A stretch of 64,000 bases of DNA from CAYTPI01 sp964439625. GTDB lineage: Bacteria; Chloroflexota; Anaerolineae; Aggregatilineales; UBA3940. How positions within the stretch are numbered: the stretch's first letter is position 1; each line of letters starts with the position of its first letter. Shown here in pieces: positions 1-9,028 of this stretch. The stretch covers positions 1-64,000 of the forward strand of contig CAYTPI010000020.1 of the NCBI GenBank assembly GCA_964439625.1, in the 5' to 3' direction. A program made the position numbers and the translations under genes. The notes under the pieces were generated by a model. That model made no database searches, was not told the DNA's origin, and saw nothing but the letters and a program-made list of their open reading frames with translations.

Positions 1-254
1 TGTTACCCGGGGCAACAAAAATCCGACCTGCTTTATCTTGCTTTGGTCGGTGGCAGATAACCTATTCACATCTATTCGATAGGTGTGGGCAAAAATTTGC
101 TTGGTTATCGACCTCCTAAGTTTGAGTACAAGATTATTTCTTGTTTGCCCTGCTGTTTAGCTGAGCGAAGGAGATGGTATCAGATAAAAAAACGAAAGGC
201 AAGTAAATTCAAGAAATTCATTCAAATTGCTTATAAACCAAATAAAAATCTGTC
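1..254. other. Left edge, no supported gene
   Basis: No gene can be supported here. Plus-strand frame 1 is open from the edge to a TAA at 58-60, so the last 19 codons of a plus-strand gene could lie here, but that is too short to judge. An imperfect hairpin with a 9-bp stem (one G-U pair) and a TCG loop sits at 67-87; no T-run follows on either strand, so it is not a convincing intrinsic terminator. Confidence 0.3.
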
Positions 255-998
255 TTAGTAGGCTTGAACAACGGCATTTGCTGATGCTTCGACAATCGTC
301 TTCTGAGCAACTTGCCCGTAGATATGGGCCGTGAATATTTTCAACATAAAACCATTTGTGAAAAAGAAGACGACGGCTAGCGTTTCACTAACAGCAGGGA
401 TAGGGACGATGCCAATGCCAAATGAAATGAGCGTTAGGAGCACCCAAAACAGCGTGGAGCTGATCCATGCTAGCATGATCTTACCACGGTGCCTAGAAAA
501 ATATTGAATGTTCTTCCTGACTTCAAAAAGTTGAGCAAAGCGCGACTCACCCGTACTATAGCGAATGTCACTCGCAAGCAGATAGAAAGCAAGCCATAGA
601 GTCACAATCAGAATAAAAAGTGTCAGGCAACTTAGAGCGATGAGCAAAGGCATACTGGCACGTATCGCTTGAAACAAGGGTGTTGTTGATGGCACTCGCG
701 CCATGACGGCGCTAAGTAAGGGAATTCGGAAAATGACACCAACTATGATCAGCAAACCAAAGTGAACAAAGCGAGCAAACCATTGAGATAGGCCTTCAAT
801 CAAGTATCTACCAAAGCTATCCCATTCTGGTGATGACCCATCATCACCACGGGCGACGCGTCGCGTTACTTCATTGGCATAGCCTTCGATAATCAAGAAG
901 TTGACCACTGGGATAACCGAAATGATTGCCCCAATCAGTAAGCGCTTGAACCACTTCTCACCGTGGAAAGGATAATAAGTAGCTCGCACGTAATTCAT
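255..998 (-). CDS. DUF4013-type multi-pass membrane protein
   Basis: A 247-residue integral membrane protein. The opening, with an amphipathic start followed by a hydrophobic segment and an N-E-V-T-R-R-x-A-R-G-D stretch around residues 42-52, is typical of DUF4013 proteins, whose function is unknown. About five hydrophobic segments are visible (roughly residues 20-40, 78-100, 115-142, 172-195 and 198-226). The ATG is preceded by a strong AAGGAG, which overlaps the end of the upstream gene; that gene stops 2 bases before this start, so the two are almost certainly one operon. No catalytic motif is seen. Confidence 0.75.
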   Translation of the reverse strand: MNYVRATYYPFHGEKWFKRLLIGAIISVIPVVNFLIIEGYANEVTRRVARGDDGSSPEWDSFGRYLIEGLSQWFARFVHFGLLIIVGVIFRIPLLSAVMARVPSTTPLFQAIRASMPLLIALSCLTLFILIVTLWLAFYLLASDIRYSTGESRFAQLFEVRKNIQYFSRHRGKIMLAWISSTLFWVLLTLISFGIGIVPIPAVSETLAVVFFFTNGFMLKIFTAHIYGQVAQKTIVEASANAVVQAY

Positions 999-1000
999 CG

Positions 1001-1306
1001 CTACTCCTTATTTTCCAATTCATAGTGCATGCGATGTTTCACAGCATCACCAAACATCGAAAGACCAAGATTAAATGCGGCAATCCCGATAGAACCAAGG
1101 CCAAACCACGAACGACCTTCACGTTTGCGGATAATAGACTCACCGATGAAGCTAATACCTAGGCCAATTGTCAGCACCCCAGCCCCAGCCATGATGAACC
1201 ACTTCAATAGATTTTCATTTTGGATATCTAAACCAGCCACAACCGTCGTATTTGACTGGTCGCTGATGGATGCCCCATTCTCGTATTCGGCAACATAATC
1301 AGACAC
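1001..1306 (-). CDS. Small two-helix membrane protein
   Basis: A 101-residue protein of unknown function that starts with GTG behind a G/A-rich ribosome-binding stretch. The first ~33 residues are polar and acidic. Two hydrophobic Gly-rich segments follow at about residues 36-58 and 67-87, and the C-terminus is charged. It lies 2 bases upstream of the DUF4013 gene and is probably co-transcribed with it, so a shared membrane role is likely. I recognise no family. The codon pattern and tight spacing support a real gene. Confidence 0.6.
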   Translation of the reverse strand: MSDYVAEYENGASISDQSNTTVVAGLDIQNENLLKWFIMAGAGVLTIGLGISFIGESIIRKREGRSWFGLGSIGIAAFNLGLSMFGDAVKHRMHYELENKE

Positions 1307-1440
1307 GTTAAAATTTCCCCTCGTAACTTAAATTATTTGTCAAGGCGAATGGTAGCATATGGTAATTGTTATGCACAGTCACGCTAGAAACTTTTTACGC
1401 CACCACCTAACCACAGTTGCAACATCATGTGCAGCCGATA

Positions 1441-2586
1441 TCAAGATTGTGCAAACTGAGCGAAACGCAAGACATCCTCACGCCGAATGAGACCAAGCAA
1501 ACCTGCATCCGTAATGACTGGTAACTGATTTAACTCGTTGACATCCATTAAATGTAATGCATTCCAGAGAACTGTGTCCGGCGTCACCACAGCATCTGGT
1601 GTGAACGCACGCATCGCTGACTCTGTTGTAGTCGCTGCCCATTGCTCGCGGTCAACCGCTTGAAATTCCTTCAAAGTAAGATACCCGATAGGCTGTTCGC
1701 TACGACGAACGATAAACGTCCGACGCCCTAACCCAAAGAGCGCATTTGATGCAATTTGCTCTAAGCTGATATCAAATGGAATAAATGCAAAGTCACGACG
1801 CATCGCTTGATCAACACTGTGATCAGATAAAAGCACCCGCATTTTCTGATATTGAATTTGGGCACCGGCTGCCCCGTTGAGAAATAGACCAATAAAAATA
1901 GTCCAGAGGCCGTTTGCTGGTGCGCCTGTGATAATTTCAAACACGCCAAGTGCTATGAAACCAAAGGCAAAGAAGCGCCCCACATTCGCTGCAATCACCG
2001 TCCCCCGCCGTTGATCGCCTGTAACCGCCCATAAGATGGCACGCAGCACGCGCCCACCGTCTAACGGGAAGCCAGGTAGCAGATTAAATAGGGTCAACAA
2101 TAGATTGACTAACGCTAGATACATAAACAATACAGTAATTGGCTCTAAAATAGCCATCTGCGGCATAAGCGTTGCGCTTTGTAATGCTGCATTAGCGAGG
2201 AAAAAGACGCCAGCACTTAATAGACTGACTGCCGGGCCAGCAATTGCAATTATGAATTCAATAAATGGTGTTGTTGCTTCTTTGCCAAGTTCAGCCAACC
2301 CACCGAGAAATGTTAGGCGTATCCGCCGAACGGGAACTTCAAAGCGAAGCGCTGCAATAGAATGCCCAACTTCATGGGCAAAAACGCTAACGAACAATAA
2401 AACTGAGGCTGTTAGGCCTAAGCCATAGTGAACAACCTGACTGTACTCCGGCAAGCGATTCGGAAAATAACCATTTCCGAGTGACCACGTCAGTAGTGCA
2501 ACAATCGCAAACCATGAATAGTCAAGCGAAATCGGAATACCCAAAAACCTACCAACAGGAACACCATTACTTCCGCGAGAAAACAT
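1441..2586 (-). CDS. Site-2 protease family zinc metalloprotease with CBS domains
   Basis: A 381-residue M50-family intramembrane protease. The zinc-binding HEVGH motif lies at residues 71-75 in a hydrophobic helix, and the third-ligand motif LDGGR has its Asp at 176, also within a membrane segment. Both catalytic motifs are intact. The C-terminal third (about residues 250-375) carries two CBS-like repeats, which in this subfamily usually bind adenine nucleotides and may gate the protease. The family cleaves transmembrane substrates such as anti-sigma factors; none is encoded nearby, so the substrate is unknown. Family length and layout are normal. It is transcribed alone, about 110 bases downstream of a glycosidase-like lipoprotein gene. 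Confidence 0.9.
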   Translation of the reverse strand: MFSRGSNGVPVGRFLGIPISLDYSWFAIVALLTWSLGNGYFPNRLPEYSQVVHYGLGLTASVLLFVSVFAHEVGHSIAALRFEVPVRRIRLTFLGGLAELGKEATTPFIEFIIAIAGPAVSLLSAGVFFLANAALQSATLMPQMAILEPITVLFMYLALVNLLLTLFNLLPGFPLDGGRVLRAILWAVTGDQRRGTVIAANVGRFFAFGFIALGVFEIITGAPANGLWTIFIGLFLNGAAGAQIQYQKMRVLLSDHSVDQAMRRDFAFIPFDISLEQIASNALFGLGRRTFIVRRSEQPIGYLTLKEFQAVDREQWAATTTESAMRAFTPDAVVTPDTVLWNALHLMDVNELNQLPVITDAGLLGLIRREDVLRFAQFAQS

Positions 2587-2696
2587 CGACCAAAACCTCG
2601 TATATTTCTATATATGTGTTGAAGGAGACATTTTTTAGACGTCTTTATTACCTTAGAGTTTACGGGGTTCGGTGTAGAACATCCATAAGAACCTTG

Positions 2697-4889
2697 CTAT
2701 TGCACAGTTGTAAACGTTTGACGGACAGGCTCTTCGAGCGTCCAATTATCTTCCTTGTCTTTTGCCCGCGCGAAAAATGCATACTGGCGTCCGCTTTCGC
2801 CAACAAAGAGTGCTTCGCCTGGGCGGTCGGCCTCCAACCAGCGGATCCACTCTGTAGATGACGAGGTCACATCTTGATACCAGACTTCATAATCCGTCAG
2901 ATCATCACGATTACCACGCCATTTTACAAGAAACGCATTACGGGTTGGGTTGAGAATCGGCAATACACTAACGAACGGTTCATCAGTCTGCTGAATAAGA
3001 ATGACAGGTTCACCCCCAATCATATAGCGACCATCGTTGCTATTGCGATTAGTCGCTGGTGGCAGAAAGGCATTATAGAAACCTTCATCATCGGGTTCGA
3101 TAGTCTCACGAGCACCATCACGTGACACGAGGACGGCCTCTTCAGACCGGGCAATAACGCGAGCCTCACTACCCTGCCCTGACTCATTCCATAATAAGAT
3201 GATTAGCTCAGCAGAGTCCGGACGGGCAAAGACCAACCAACGTTGCGTGCCGACCGTAAACATTTGTAATGGCGTGATATCCGCAGCAGAAAAAATGTCA
3301 ACAACCGTGTTGTAGGCATCAAATGCAGGACGGGGCGTTCCGGGGTTGGGGTGCTGGGTAAAGCAGACATTATCATTATCATTGCGGTACAGGCCAAGTG
3401 CATCTCCCCAACACACCGGGTTGTTAGCGCAAACACTACCATCATGGATGGGGAAATCTGCTCCAGCAGGTTGGTTGCCGCAGTCATCGAATAATTGAAA
3501 ATGAAACAAGACTTCAGCCCCAGCAATAAACGCATAGGCGGCATTCTGAACAATGTAATTGGCTTGCTCTTCCTGAGTCGCTCTGAACACGATCTGGTCA
3601 GGTCGAGTAGCCCATGTGGGGCCGGGATAGTCATCCCACACAGCGACGCCAGATTCATTGACCCATATCTCGCGATCATTGAGACCGTAAACACCTAGCA
3701 GTGCCTCAGTCCTTTGTAAACTCGCAAACGTAAACGTCGGATTACTATACGAATGAATGGCGACTTTATCAAACGGATAGCGGCCGGGAACCGGTGACGG
3801 ATCAGCTTTGTAGATATCGAGCATTTGCTGGAAAAAAGCGGGCTTTTCAAACAATACTAGACCACCCACCATCACATCAGCATCACTATCAGCTTGCTTA
3901 ATTGCCGCGTAGCCAACTTCTAGCATGCGTGCGTACTCCTCGACTGTACCCAGCCAGAACATCGTAAAATCTGGCTCATTCCAGATCTCCCACACAGTGA
4001 CACCCTGCCCCCGCTCCCAATCGTTGAGGCGTGCTAATTGACCACCAGGTTGATAGCGCTCTACCGCCTCGTTGACGAAAACAGCCCACGGGTTATCTTC
4101 GTTGATGCCTTTTCCAGACCCCGGAATATCTGTACCATCGTCAAAAACTGGTTCGAACAGGCCATTTGGAACGCCACGAGCATCCCCTCGGAACTTAGGT
4201 GTACCGAGAAGAATAGCATTGGTATTAAGATCATTGACAACATCAAATTGAACTGTTTCGTCATAAATCTTCCAGTCCCACTCACCAGGCTCAGTCTCAA
4301 TTTCATTCCAGTAGATCGCGAAGCGATCCCAGCCTGCCCCAGTACTCAACCCAGCACGAATACGGTTGTTGTCAATAGAATGCTGAGCACTGCTGATAAA
4401 ATTGACGCCCAGATTACTAGCCCGAACAGCTTCACCGGAGACGCGAACTGGTGCGGGAGGCGGCAAATCCTCACCAGATTGTGACTGTGGCTCAGTGGGT
4501 ATAACATCATCATCAGGCACAAAAGGCGTAACCGTGGGGGTCGGCGTCGCAGCAGGGCCTCCCTCGTCGGGTGTCGCCGTAGGTATAAAGGTCGCAGTTG
4601 GTGTAGACGGCCCAGACGGCGTTGGAAAACTCGTCACATCACTTAAATCCAACGTCGGTTCGACAAAACCATCAGGGTCAAAATTGGGCACCACACCACC
4701 GATTGGCGGTTGATCATCGGGTGTAGCTGTAACGAAGACCACAAAGGGCGTCGTTGTTGGCACTTCACCAACCTCTGTGCGCCCACCGGGAAAGTTACAG
4801 GCGACCGCCCCGAAGCCAATCGAAAAAGCAACAAGTCCAATGAGCCGGGTGGATTTCTGCTGAAGCAGATGCTTTACATAGTTAGTCAT
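2697..4889 (-). CDS. Lipoprotein with glycoside-hydrolase-like TIM barrel
   Basis: A 730-residue exported lipoprotein with a signal peptide and lipobox Cys at residue 31. A Pro/Thr/acidic linker runs to about residue 150. The barrel that follows (about 155-520) resembles clan GH-A enzymes: a W-N-E-P motif places the likely acid/base at Glu305, and a W-V-N-E-S motif places a plausible nucleophile at Glu412. A beta-rich region and a fibronectin-III-like domain close the protein (about 640-730). GH39- or GH5-like cell-surface glycosidase activity is the natural inference; the substrate cannot be read from the sequence. It is divergent from the degV operon across a 145-base gap that should hold both promoters. 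Confidence 0.8.
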   Translation of the reverse strand: MTNYVKHLLQQKSTRLIGLVAFSIGFGAVACNFPGGRTEVGEVPTTTPFVVFVTATPDDQPPIGGVVPNFDPDGFVEPTLDLSDVTSFPTPSGPSTPTATFIPTATPDEGGPAATPTPTVTPFVPDDDVIPTEPQSQSGEDLPPPAPVRVSGEAVRASNLGVNFISSAQHSIDNNRIRAGLSTGAGWDRFAIYWNEIETEPGEWDWKIYDETVQFDVVNDLNTNAILLGTPKFRGDARGVPNGLFEPVFDDGTDIPGSGKGINEDNPWAVFVNEAVERYQPGGQLARLNDWERGQGVTVWEIWNEPDFTMFWLGTVEEYARMLEVGYAAIKQADSDADVMVGGLVLFEKPAFFQQMLDIYKADPSPVPGRYPFDKVAIHSYSNPTFTFASLQRTEALLGVYGLNDREIWVNESGVAVWDDYPGPTWATRPDQIVFRATQEEQANYIVQNAAYAFIAGAEVLFHFQLFDDCGNQPAGADFPIHDGSVCANNPVCWGDALGLYRNDNDNVCFTQHPNPGTPRPAFDAYNTVVDIFSAADITPLQMFTVGTQRWLVFARPDSAELIILLWNESGQGSEARVIARSEEAVLVSRDGARETIEPDDEGFYNAFLPPATNRNSNDGRYMIGGEPVILIQQTDEPFVSVLPILNPTRNAFLVKWRGNRDDLTDYEVWYQDVTSSSTEWIRWLEADRPGEALFVGESGRQYAFFARAKDKEDNWTLEEPVRQTFTTVQ

Positions 4890-5034
4890 AGCTGTCTATA
4901 CTCTGTATCCACAATGCAACACACTATACCTGTGAATAAAAGGTGGCGCATTATGCTGCATGACACTTCAAGATAAATGATATGTGTTCGTCAGAATAGC
5001 CCGCCGCATCTGCCCTTTTTAGAAAATAGACCTT

Positions 5035-5919
5035 ATGGCTAAAATTGCAATCATCGCAGATAGTACCTGTGACATTCCACAGTTTCTTCGGGAAAAGCAC
5101 AATATTTACGTTGTGCCGCTTCATCTGTTGTGGGGCTCCCAAGATTTATTGGATGGCCCTGACCTCAGCGCTGAAGATTTTTACACACGCTTGATGATCG
5201 ATCCCGTCCAACCATCAACATCTGCACCATCAATAGGCGAATTTATAGCGGTGTTCGAGCAAGCGCGTGCCGATGGCGCAGACGGAATTATTCTCGTTAC
5301 CCTCAGCAAAGAATTGAGCAGCACATATTCAACAGCCCAAATTGCGATTGAACAAGTCAATTACCCCGTACACCTATGGGATACAGGGTCAACGTCCATG
5401 GGTGGTGGCTGGCAAACTTTGCGGGCGGCTGAGGCAAGGGATAAAGGCGCAGGACGCGAAGAACTTCTGGGACGCATGGCAGCGATTAAACAGTCATCAG
5501 TCGTATATTTATCGGTAGATACGCTCGACTATTTACACCGCGGCGGGCGCATTGGTGGTGCAGCTAAGTGGATTGGTACCATGCTCAACCTCAAACCCTT
5601 ACTCCGAAGCAACCTTAGCGAAGGCACTGTAGAACCAATACGGGCAGTACGCACTCGAACGAAAGCAATCGATGCGCTGTTCGATACGTTTGTCGAACAA
5701 GCGCAGGCAATCAGTCAGACAGCGCTAATTCATGTAGCTATTGTACATGCAGCCGCTGAAACCGAAGCGAGAGCGCTTGAAAAGCGTTTAAGAAAGATAA
5801 GACAGGTCGATGAATTAATGGTAGTCCCAGGCTCACCTGTTCTTGGGATGCATACTGGCCCAGGAACACTGGCACTATGTGGATATGTTGATATTCAAGG
5901 GAAGGAAGCAGTCACATGA
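5035..5919 (+). CDS. DegV family fatty-acid-binding protein (first copy)
   Basis: A 294-residue DegV family protein. The N-terminal D-S-T-C-D-I-P motif (residues 9-15) and the C-terminal H-T-G-P-G-T motif are the family hallmarks that frame the bound fatty acid. Relatives such as FakB present fatty acids to the kinase FakA for phosphorylation; no FakA/DAK gene is in the window. The stop overlaps the start of a second DegV gene in an ATGA, so the genes are translationally coupled. Length is normal. The role in fatty-acid handling is from family knowledge, not from anything specific here. Confidence 0.9.
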   Translation: MAKIAIIADSTCDIPQFLREKHNIYVVPLHLLWGSQDLLDGPDLSAEDFYTRLMIDPVQPSTSAPSIGEFIAVFEQARADGADGIILVTLSKELSSTYSTAQIAIEQVNYPVHLWDTGSTSMGGGWQTLRAAEARDKGAGREELLGRMAAIKQSSVVYLSVDTLDYLHRGGRIGGAAKWIGTMLNLKPLLRSNLSEGTVEPIRAVRTRTKAIDALFDTFVEQAQAISQTALIHVAIVHAAAETEARALEKRLRKIRQVDELMVVPGSPVLGMHTGPGTLALCGYVDIQGKEAVT

Positions 5920-6782
5920 CAGACAAGAAAATAGCGATCATTTCAGATACAACTTCGGATATTCCGCAGGAACTACTAAAAAAACACAACATCTATAGGG
6001 TGCCTCTGTACGTCATCTGGGGACAGGAAGAACTAAAAGACCAGTTCGAGATTACAAGCGAAGCTTTCTACACTCGGCTTGACAAAGACCCTGTTACCCC
6101 AAGAACATCCCAGCCTACCCCGAAAGACTTTTTGGATGTGCTTGAACAAGCGAAGGCCGACGGGGCAGATGAAGCCATCATCATTACCATCAGTAGTGGG
6201 CTTAGCGGCACACATGAGTCAGCAAACCAAGCAGCTACCTCTGCCCCAATTCCGACGCAAGTCCTAGACTCATATTCTGCATCCATGGGGCATGGTTGGC
6301 AGGTTCTAGCAGCCGCTCGGGCACGGGACAACGGTGCCAGCGCGGCAGAGATTCTCGATGCGGCTCGCAGAGTCCGTAACAATTTACAGTTGATCTTCAC
6401 ACTTGACACACTAGAATACCTTCACAAAAATGGACGCATTGGTGGGGCATCACGCTTATTAGGTTCTGCTCTGAACATCAAGCCAAAACTCTATGTTGAT
6501 CACGAGCAAGGCTCAGTCGAAACAAGCGGCAGAACACGAACCCGAAAGAAGGCCTTGCAGTCTGTCTATGATGACTTCCTTGAGGCCATTGAAGGCAAAA
6601 AAAATATACGAGCCGCTGTTCTGCACGCGCTGGTAGAAGCCGAAGCAAACGAAATAATTGAAAAGCTGCGGCAAGAAATTCAACCAGTTGAGATTATTAC
6701 TGGGGTGTTTAGCCCCGTGATTGGCGCTCACACTGGCCCAGGTAGCATTGTTATCACTGGTTATGGAGAGGATAAAGCGTGA
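5916..6782 (+). CDS. DegV family fatty-acid-binding protein (second copy)
   Basis: A 288-residue paralogue of the preceding gene, with S-D-T-T-S-D-I-P at the N-terminus and H-T-G-P-G-S near the C-terminus. The two copies align along their whole length with clear divergence, so the duplication is not recent. In FakB proteins, separate copies prefer different acyl chains, which is a reasonable guess here. The start overlaps the upstream stop (ATGA), and the stop overlaps the GTG start of the next gene (GTGA), giving a tightly coupled three-gene operon. Confidence 0.9.
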   Translation: MTDKKIAIISDTTSDIPQELLKKHNIYRVPLYVIWGQEELKDQFEITSEAFYTRLDKDPVTPRTSQPTPKDFLDVLEQAKADGADEAIIITISSGLSGTHESANQAATSAPIPTQVLDSYSASMGHGWQVLAAARARDNGASAAEILDAARRVRNNLQLIFTLDTLEYLHKNGRIGGASRLLGSALNIKPKLYVDHEQGSVETSGRTRTRKKALQSVYDDFLEAIEGKKNIRAAVLHALVEAEANEIIEKLRQEIQPVEIITGVFSPVIGAHTGPGSIVITGYGEDKA

Positions 6783-7258
6783 AGCCATTCAGCATCGAGC
6801 ATGTAAAGCAAGCACTTACAGAACATAGCGTGAACACTAAAATACAAACGTTTGAAGAGTCGACGCGAACGGCACAGGAAGCCGCGGATGCTGTCGGCAC
6901 AGAGCTTGGCAGCATCGTCAAGAGCCTGTGTTTTAAGGTCAAAGACTCGCCAGTGATTGTGCTGGCCGCTGGTAATCAACGGGTAGATGACCGCAAGCTC
7001 GCCCAAATCTTTGAGGTTGGACGGAAAAAGGTGCGGATAGCCAGTGCAGAAATGACGATTGAATATTCGGGATATGCCCCTGGTGGTGTGGCACCCGTCG
7101 GGCACCGAAAAGACATGCCCATATTGATCGATGAAACATTAGAACGCTTCGAGACTGTTTATGCAGCAGCGGGGACAGCAAACACCATCTTCCCAATTTC
7201 ATTTGAACAACTTGTTGAGATTACCAATGGGCAAGTTTCTGACATTGTGACGAAATAA
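6779..7258 (+). CDS. YbaK/ProX-type aminoacyl-tRNA deacylase family protein
   Basis: A 159-residue single-domain YbaK/EbsC family protein, starting at a GTG that overlaps the previous stop by 4 bases. The S-L-C-F-K stretch near residue 46 contains the conserved Lys, and the G-G-V-A-P-V-G-H loop near residue 102 is the family signature. Relatives hydrolyse mischarged tRNAs such as Cys-tRNA(Pro) or Ala-tRNA(Pro) in trans. The domain is complete. Coupling to two fatty-acid-binding proteins is unusual in functional terms and may simply reflect shared expression. Confidence 0.88.
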   Translation: MKPFSIEHVKQALTEHSVNTKIQTFEESTRTAQEAADAVGTELGSIVKSLCFKVKDSPVIVLAAGNQRVDDRKLAQIFEVGRKKVRIASAEMTIEYSGYAPGGVAPVGHRKDMPILIDETLERFETVYAAAGTANTIFPISFEQLVEITNGQVSDIVTK

Positions 7259-7354
7259 CAGGCGCGACTAGGAGCAGTTGATTTCCTTTAATTGGATTTA
7301 TTGCTTACAATAGCAGCGAGGGCTTTTAATCAAGTATCAGGAGAACGCCGCGAG

Positions 7355-7933
7355 ATGAACAACCCCAAACAAGTTAAATGGGCAGTGCTTGCGCTCAGTA
7401 CTGTAACAGCCATTTTTCTGAGTGCATGCAACCTAGGGCAGAACAATGTACCGGAACCTGTTCCTGGTGCAACTGGTCAAGATGCAGTTGAACAGCCAGC
7501 CGTCGAAGCGGTCATCGAACCGACTACCCCAGTTGAGGGAGAAGTAACAGAAGAACAAGAAGTACAACTACCACCTACTAATACGCCGACTGGCGAACTA
7601 CTACCCGCTGAAACACTCGGGCCAATTACCATTGACAACAGCAGTTCATTACGGACACAAGAAGTCGTGACTGTCCGAGTACGACGTGGGAACAGTGTCT
7701 CAGGTGTAACTTGCTCATGGACGTTGACTGATACTGGCTCAACGCAGGCACTGGGTACGCCAACAACAAACGAACTTGATGAAGAAAATATTGTTGAGGA
7801 TGTCTATACATTTACTCCGGAGGCACAGGGCACATACGTCATTAGTTGCCAGGGTCAGGCAACGACCGCATCCGGCGTTCGACAAGTAAGTGCAACCAGT
7901 TCATCGTTCGCTGTTGAAGCCAAGGCAGCCTAA
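7355..7933 (+). CDS. Lipoprotein with Ig-like domain
   Basis: A 192-residue lipoprotein. I chose the ATG at 7355 over the in-frame TTG at 7292 because AGGAG lies about 11 bases upstream and it gives a normal signal peptide with lipobox L-S-A-C (Cys25). An acidic, Pro/Thr-rich linker follows to about residue 85. The C-terminal ~100 residues look like a beta-sandwich with two Cys (in C-S-W and S-C-Q-G contexts), as expected for a disulfide-bridged Ig-like fold. Function unknown. A terminator hairpin follows at 7962-7992. Confidence 0.72.
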   Translation: MNNPKQVKWAVLALSTVTAIFLSACNLGQNNVPEPVPGATGQDAVEQPAVEAVIEPTTPVEGEVTEEQEVQLPPTNTPTGELLPAETLGPITIDNSSSLRTQEVVTVRVRRGNSVSGVTCSWTLTDTGSTQALGTPTTNELDEENIVEDVYTFTPEAQGTYVISCQGQATTASGVRQVSATSSSFAVEAKAA

Positions 7934-7961
7934 AACACAAAGATAATTACAATTTGAGGGG

Positions 7962-7992
7962 AGACACCGTCGGTTGCTACGCGGTGTCTTTT
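7962..7992 (+). terminator. Rho-independent terminator after the Ig-like lipoprotein gene
   Basis: A perfect 8-bp stem (7962-7969 with 7982-7989) with a 12-base loop ends in a short T-run at 7989-7992. It lies 28 bases after the stop at 7933. It overlaps the 3' end of the convergent HEAT-repeat gene but has no T-run on the minus strand, so it should act mainly on plus-strand transcripts. Confidence 0.65.
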
Positions 7993-8951
7993 CGATTTCG
8001 CGAGACGTGCCGAGCGGCTTCATCCGTTGAGCGCATGTCACTTAGACGTTTCAAGGCTCGCTTTGCAGCATCACGAACGCGGGGGTCTGCATCAGATGCA
8101 GCATACATAAACCCAGCTTTAGCTAGTTCATTATTGTAATTCTGAAGCGCAATCACGCAGGCCAGCCGGACATCAACACTTCTATCATCAAGCGCTTCAA
8201 GTAGGTACAGCGCACCACGTAAGGCGCGTAGACGCCCAATTGCCTGGGCGGCCTCTGCGCGAACAACATCTGATTCGGTCTCGCGCAACCCATCAATGAG
8301 CCAAGGCAAGGTACGTTCGTCACCCGTACAACCGAGTGCATGCACAATTTTGCGCAACACCACTGCTGATGTTTCAATTTGGAACGCTCTGACGAGTTCG
8401 TCAATTGAGGCGGGGTGTGCGATTAGGGCCAAGGCATCGGCTGCAGCAACTCGATCATACATACCTCGCTCCGGCTGCCGCAGCACTGCACATAAAACCG
8501 GCAGCGCCTTTTCACTACGAAGACGACCAAGCGCTGCGATCACAGTTTGCCGTAGTTCAGCGTTGGAGTCATTCACCAAGCGCTCCAATACAGGGACAGT
8601 CGTTTCATCCCCTAAAATACTGAGTGAGTCAATAATGCGTACACGCTGATCACGCCCGCCACGCCATGGAGAAACACCCGGCAGGGGTTTATGAGGCTCT
8701 ACCAAGGCCAAACGAGCTACAAGCGCATCTCGATATTGTGCCTTTTGGTCGGCTGGTATGCGTCGGGTCACCCGTCTGAGTTCTTCCAACGAAGTCCACA
8801 ACCCACGGCTGAGGTAGTCAAGGACGATGAGATCAAGACGATGCGAACCGCCTAACTGGGGCTCTGACCCAGTATGTGATTGTGAAGGGTGATGACTACT
8901 TAGGCCCGGTTCGTAGCTCAGACTAGACATAGGTGTGCGATTATCAATCAT
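7977..8951 (-). CDS. HEAT-repeat protein
   Basis: A soluble protein of 324 residues from the ATG at 8951; an in-frame upstream start at 8987 is possible but would add a residue run unlike the rest. After a polar N-terminus, consecutive helical repeats of about 30 residues fill the protein from about residue 90 onward, with the recurring pattern L-x-x-L-x-x-A-L-x-D-x-x-x-x-V-R-x-x-A-A-x-A-L of HEAT/PBS-lyase-type repeats. Such repeats form scaffolds for protein binding. Some relatives are phycobilin lyases, but nothing here points to that. A TATACT element with dyad symmetry lies about 20 bases upstream of the ATG and could be its -10. Confidence 0.8.
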   Translation of the reverse strand: MIDNRTPMSSLSYEPGLSSHHPSQSHTGSEPQLGGSHRLDLIVLDYLSRGLWTSLEELRRVTRRIPADQKAQYRDALVARLALVEPHKPLPGVSPWRGGRDQRVRIIDSLSILGDETTVPVLERLVNDSNAELRQTVIAALGRLRSEKALPVLCAVLRQPERGMYDRVAAADALALIAHPASIDELVRAFQIETSAVVLRKIVHALGCTGDERTLPWLIDGLRETESDVVRAEAAQAIGRLRALRGALYLLEALDDRSVDVRLACVIALQNYNNELAKAGFMYAASDADPRVRDAAKRALKRLSDMRSTDEAARHVSRNRKDTA

Positions 8952-9028
8952 TACTAGCTGCACGTATACTAAGTATAACGCTGACAAGTGAAGCGGAACA
9001 CCAACATATGCTGCGCTATTATCTGACG

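Noticed and set aside
2036..2428. Plus-strand open frame of 130 codons inside the M50 protease gene
   Set aside because: It is antisense to conserved protease coding sequence including the third zinc ligand, and is low in hydrophobic patterning.
3203..3694. Minus-strand open frame of 163 codons in the glycosidase-like gene
   Set aside because: It overlaps the barrel of the lipoprotein in another frame and has no start signal or known motif.
8887..8920. tRNA-like GGTTCG stretch
   Set aside because: It lies inside the HEAT-repeat gene; no acceptor stem or anticodon arm can be folded around it.
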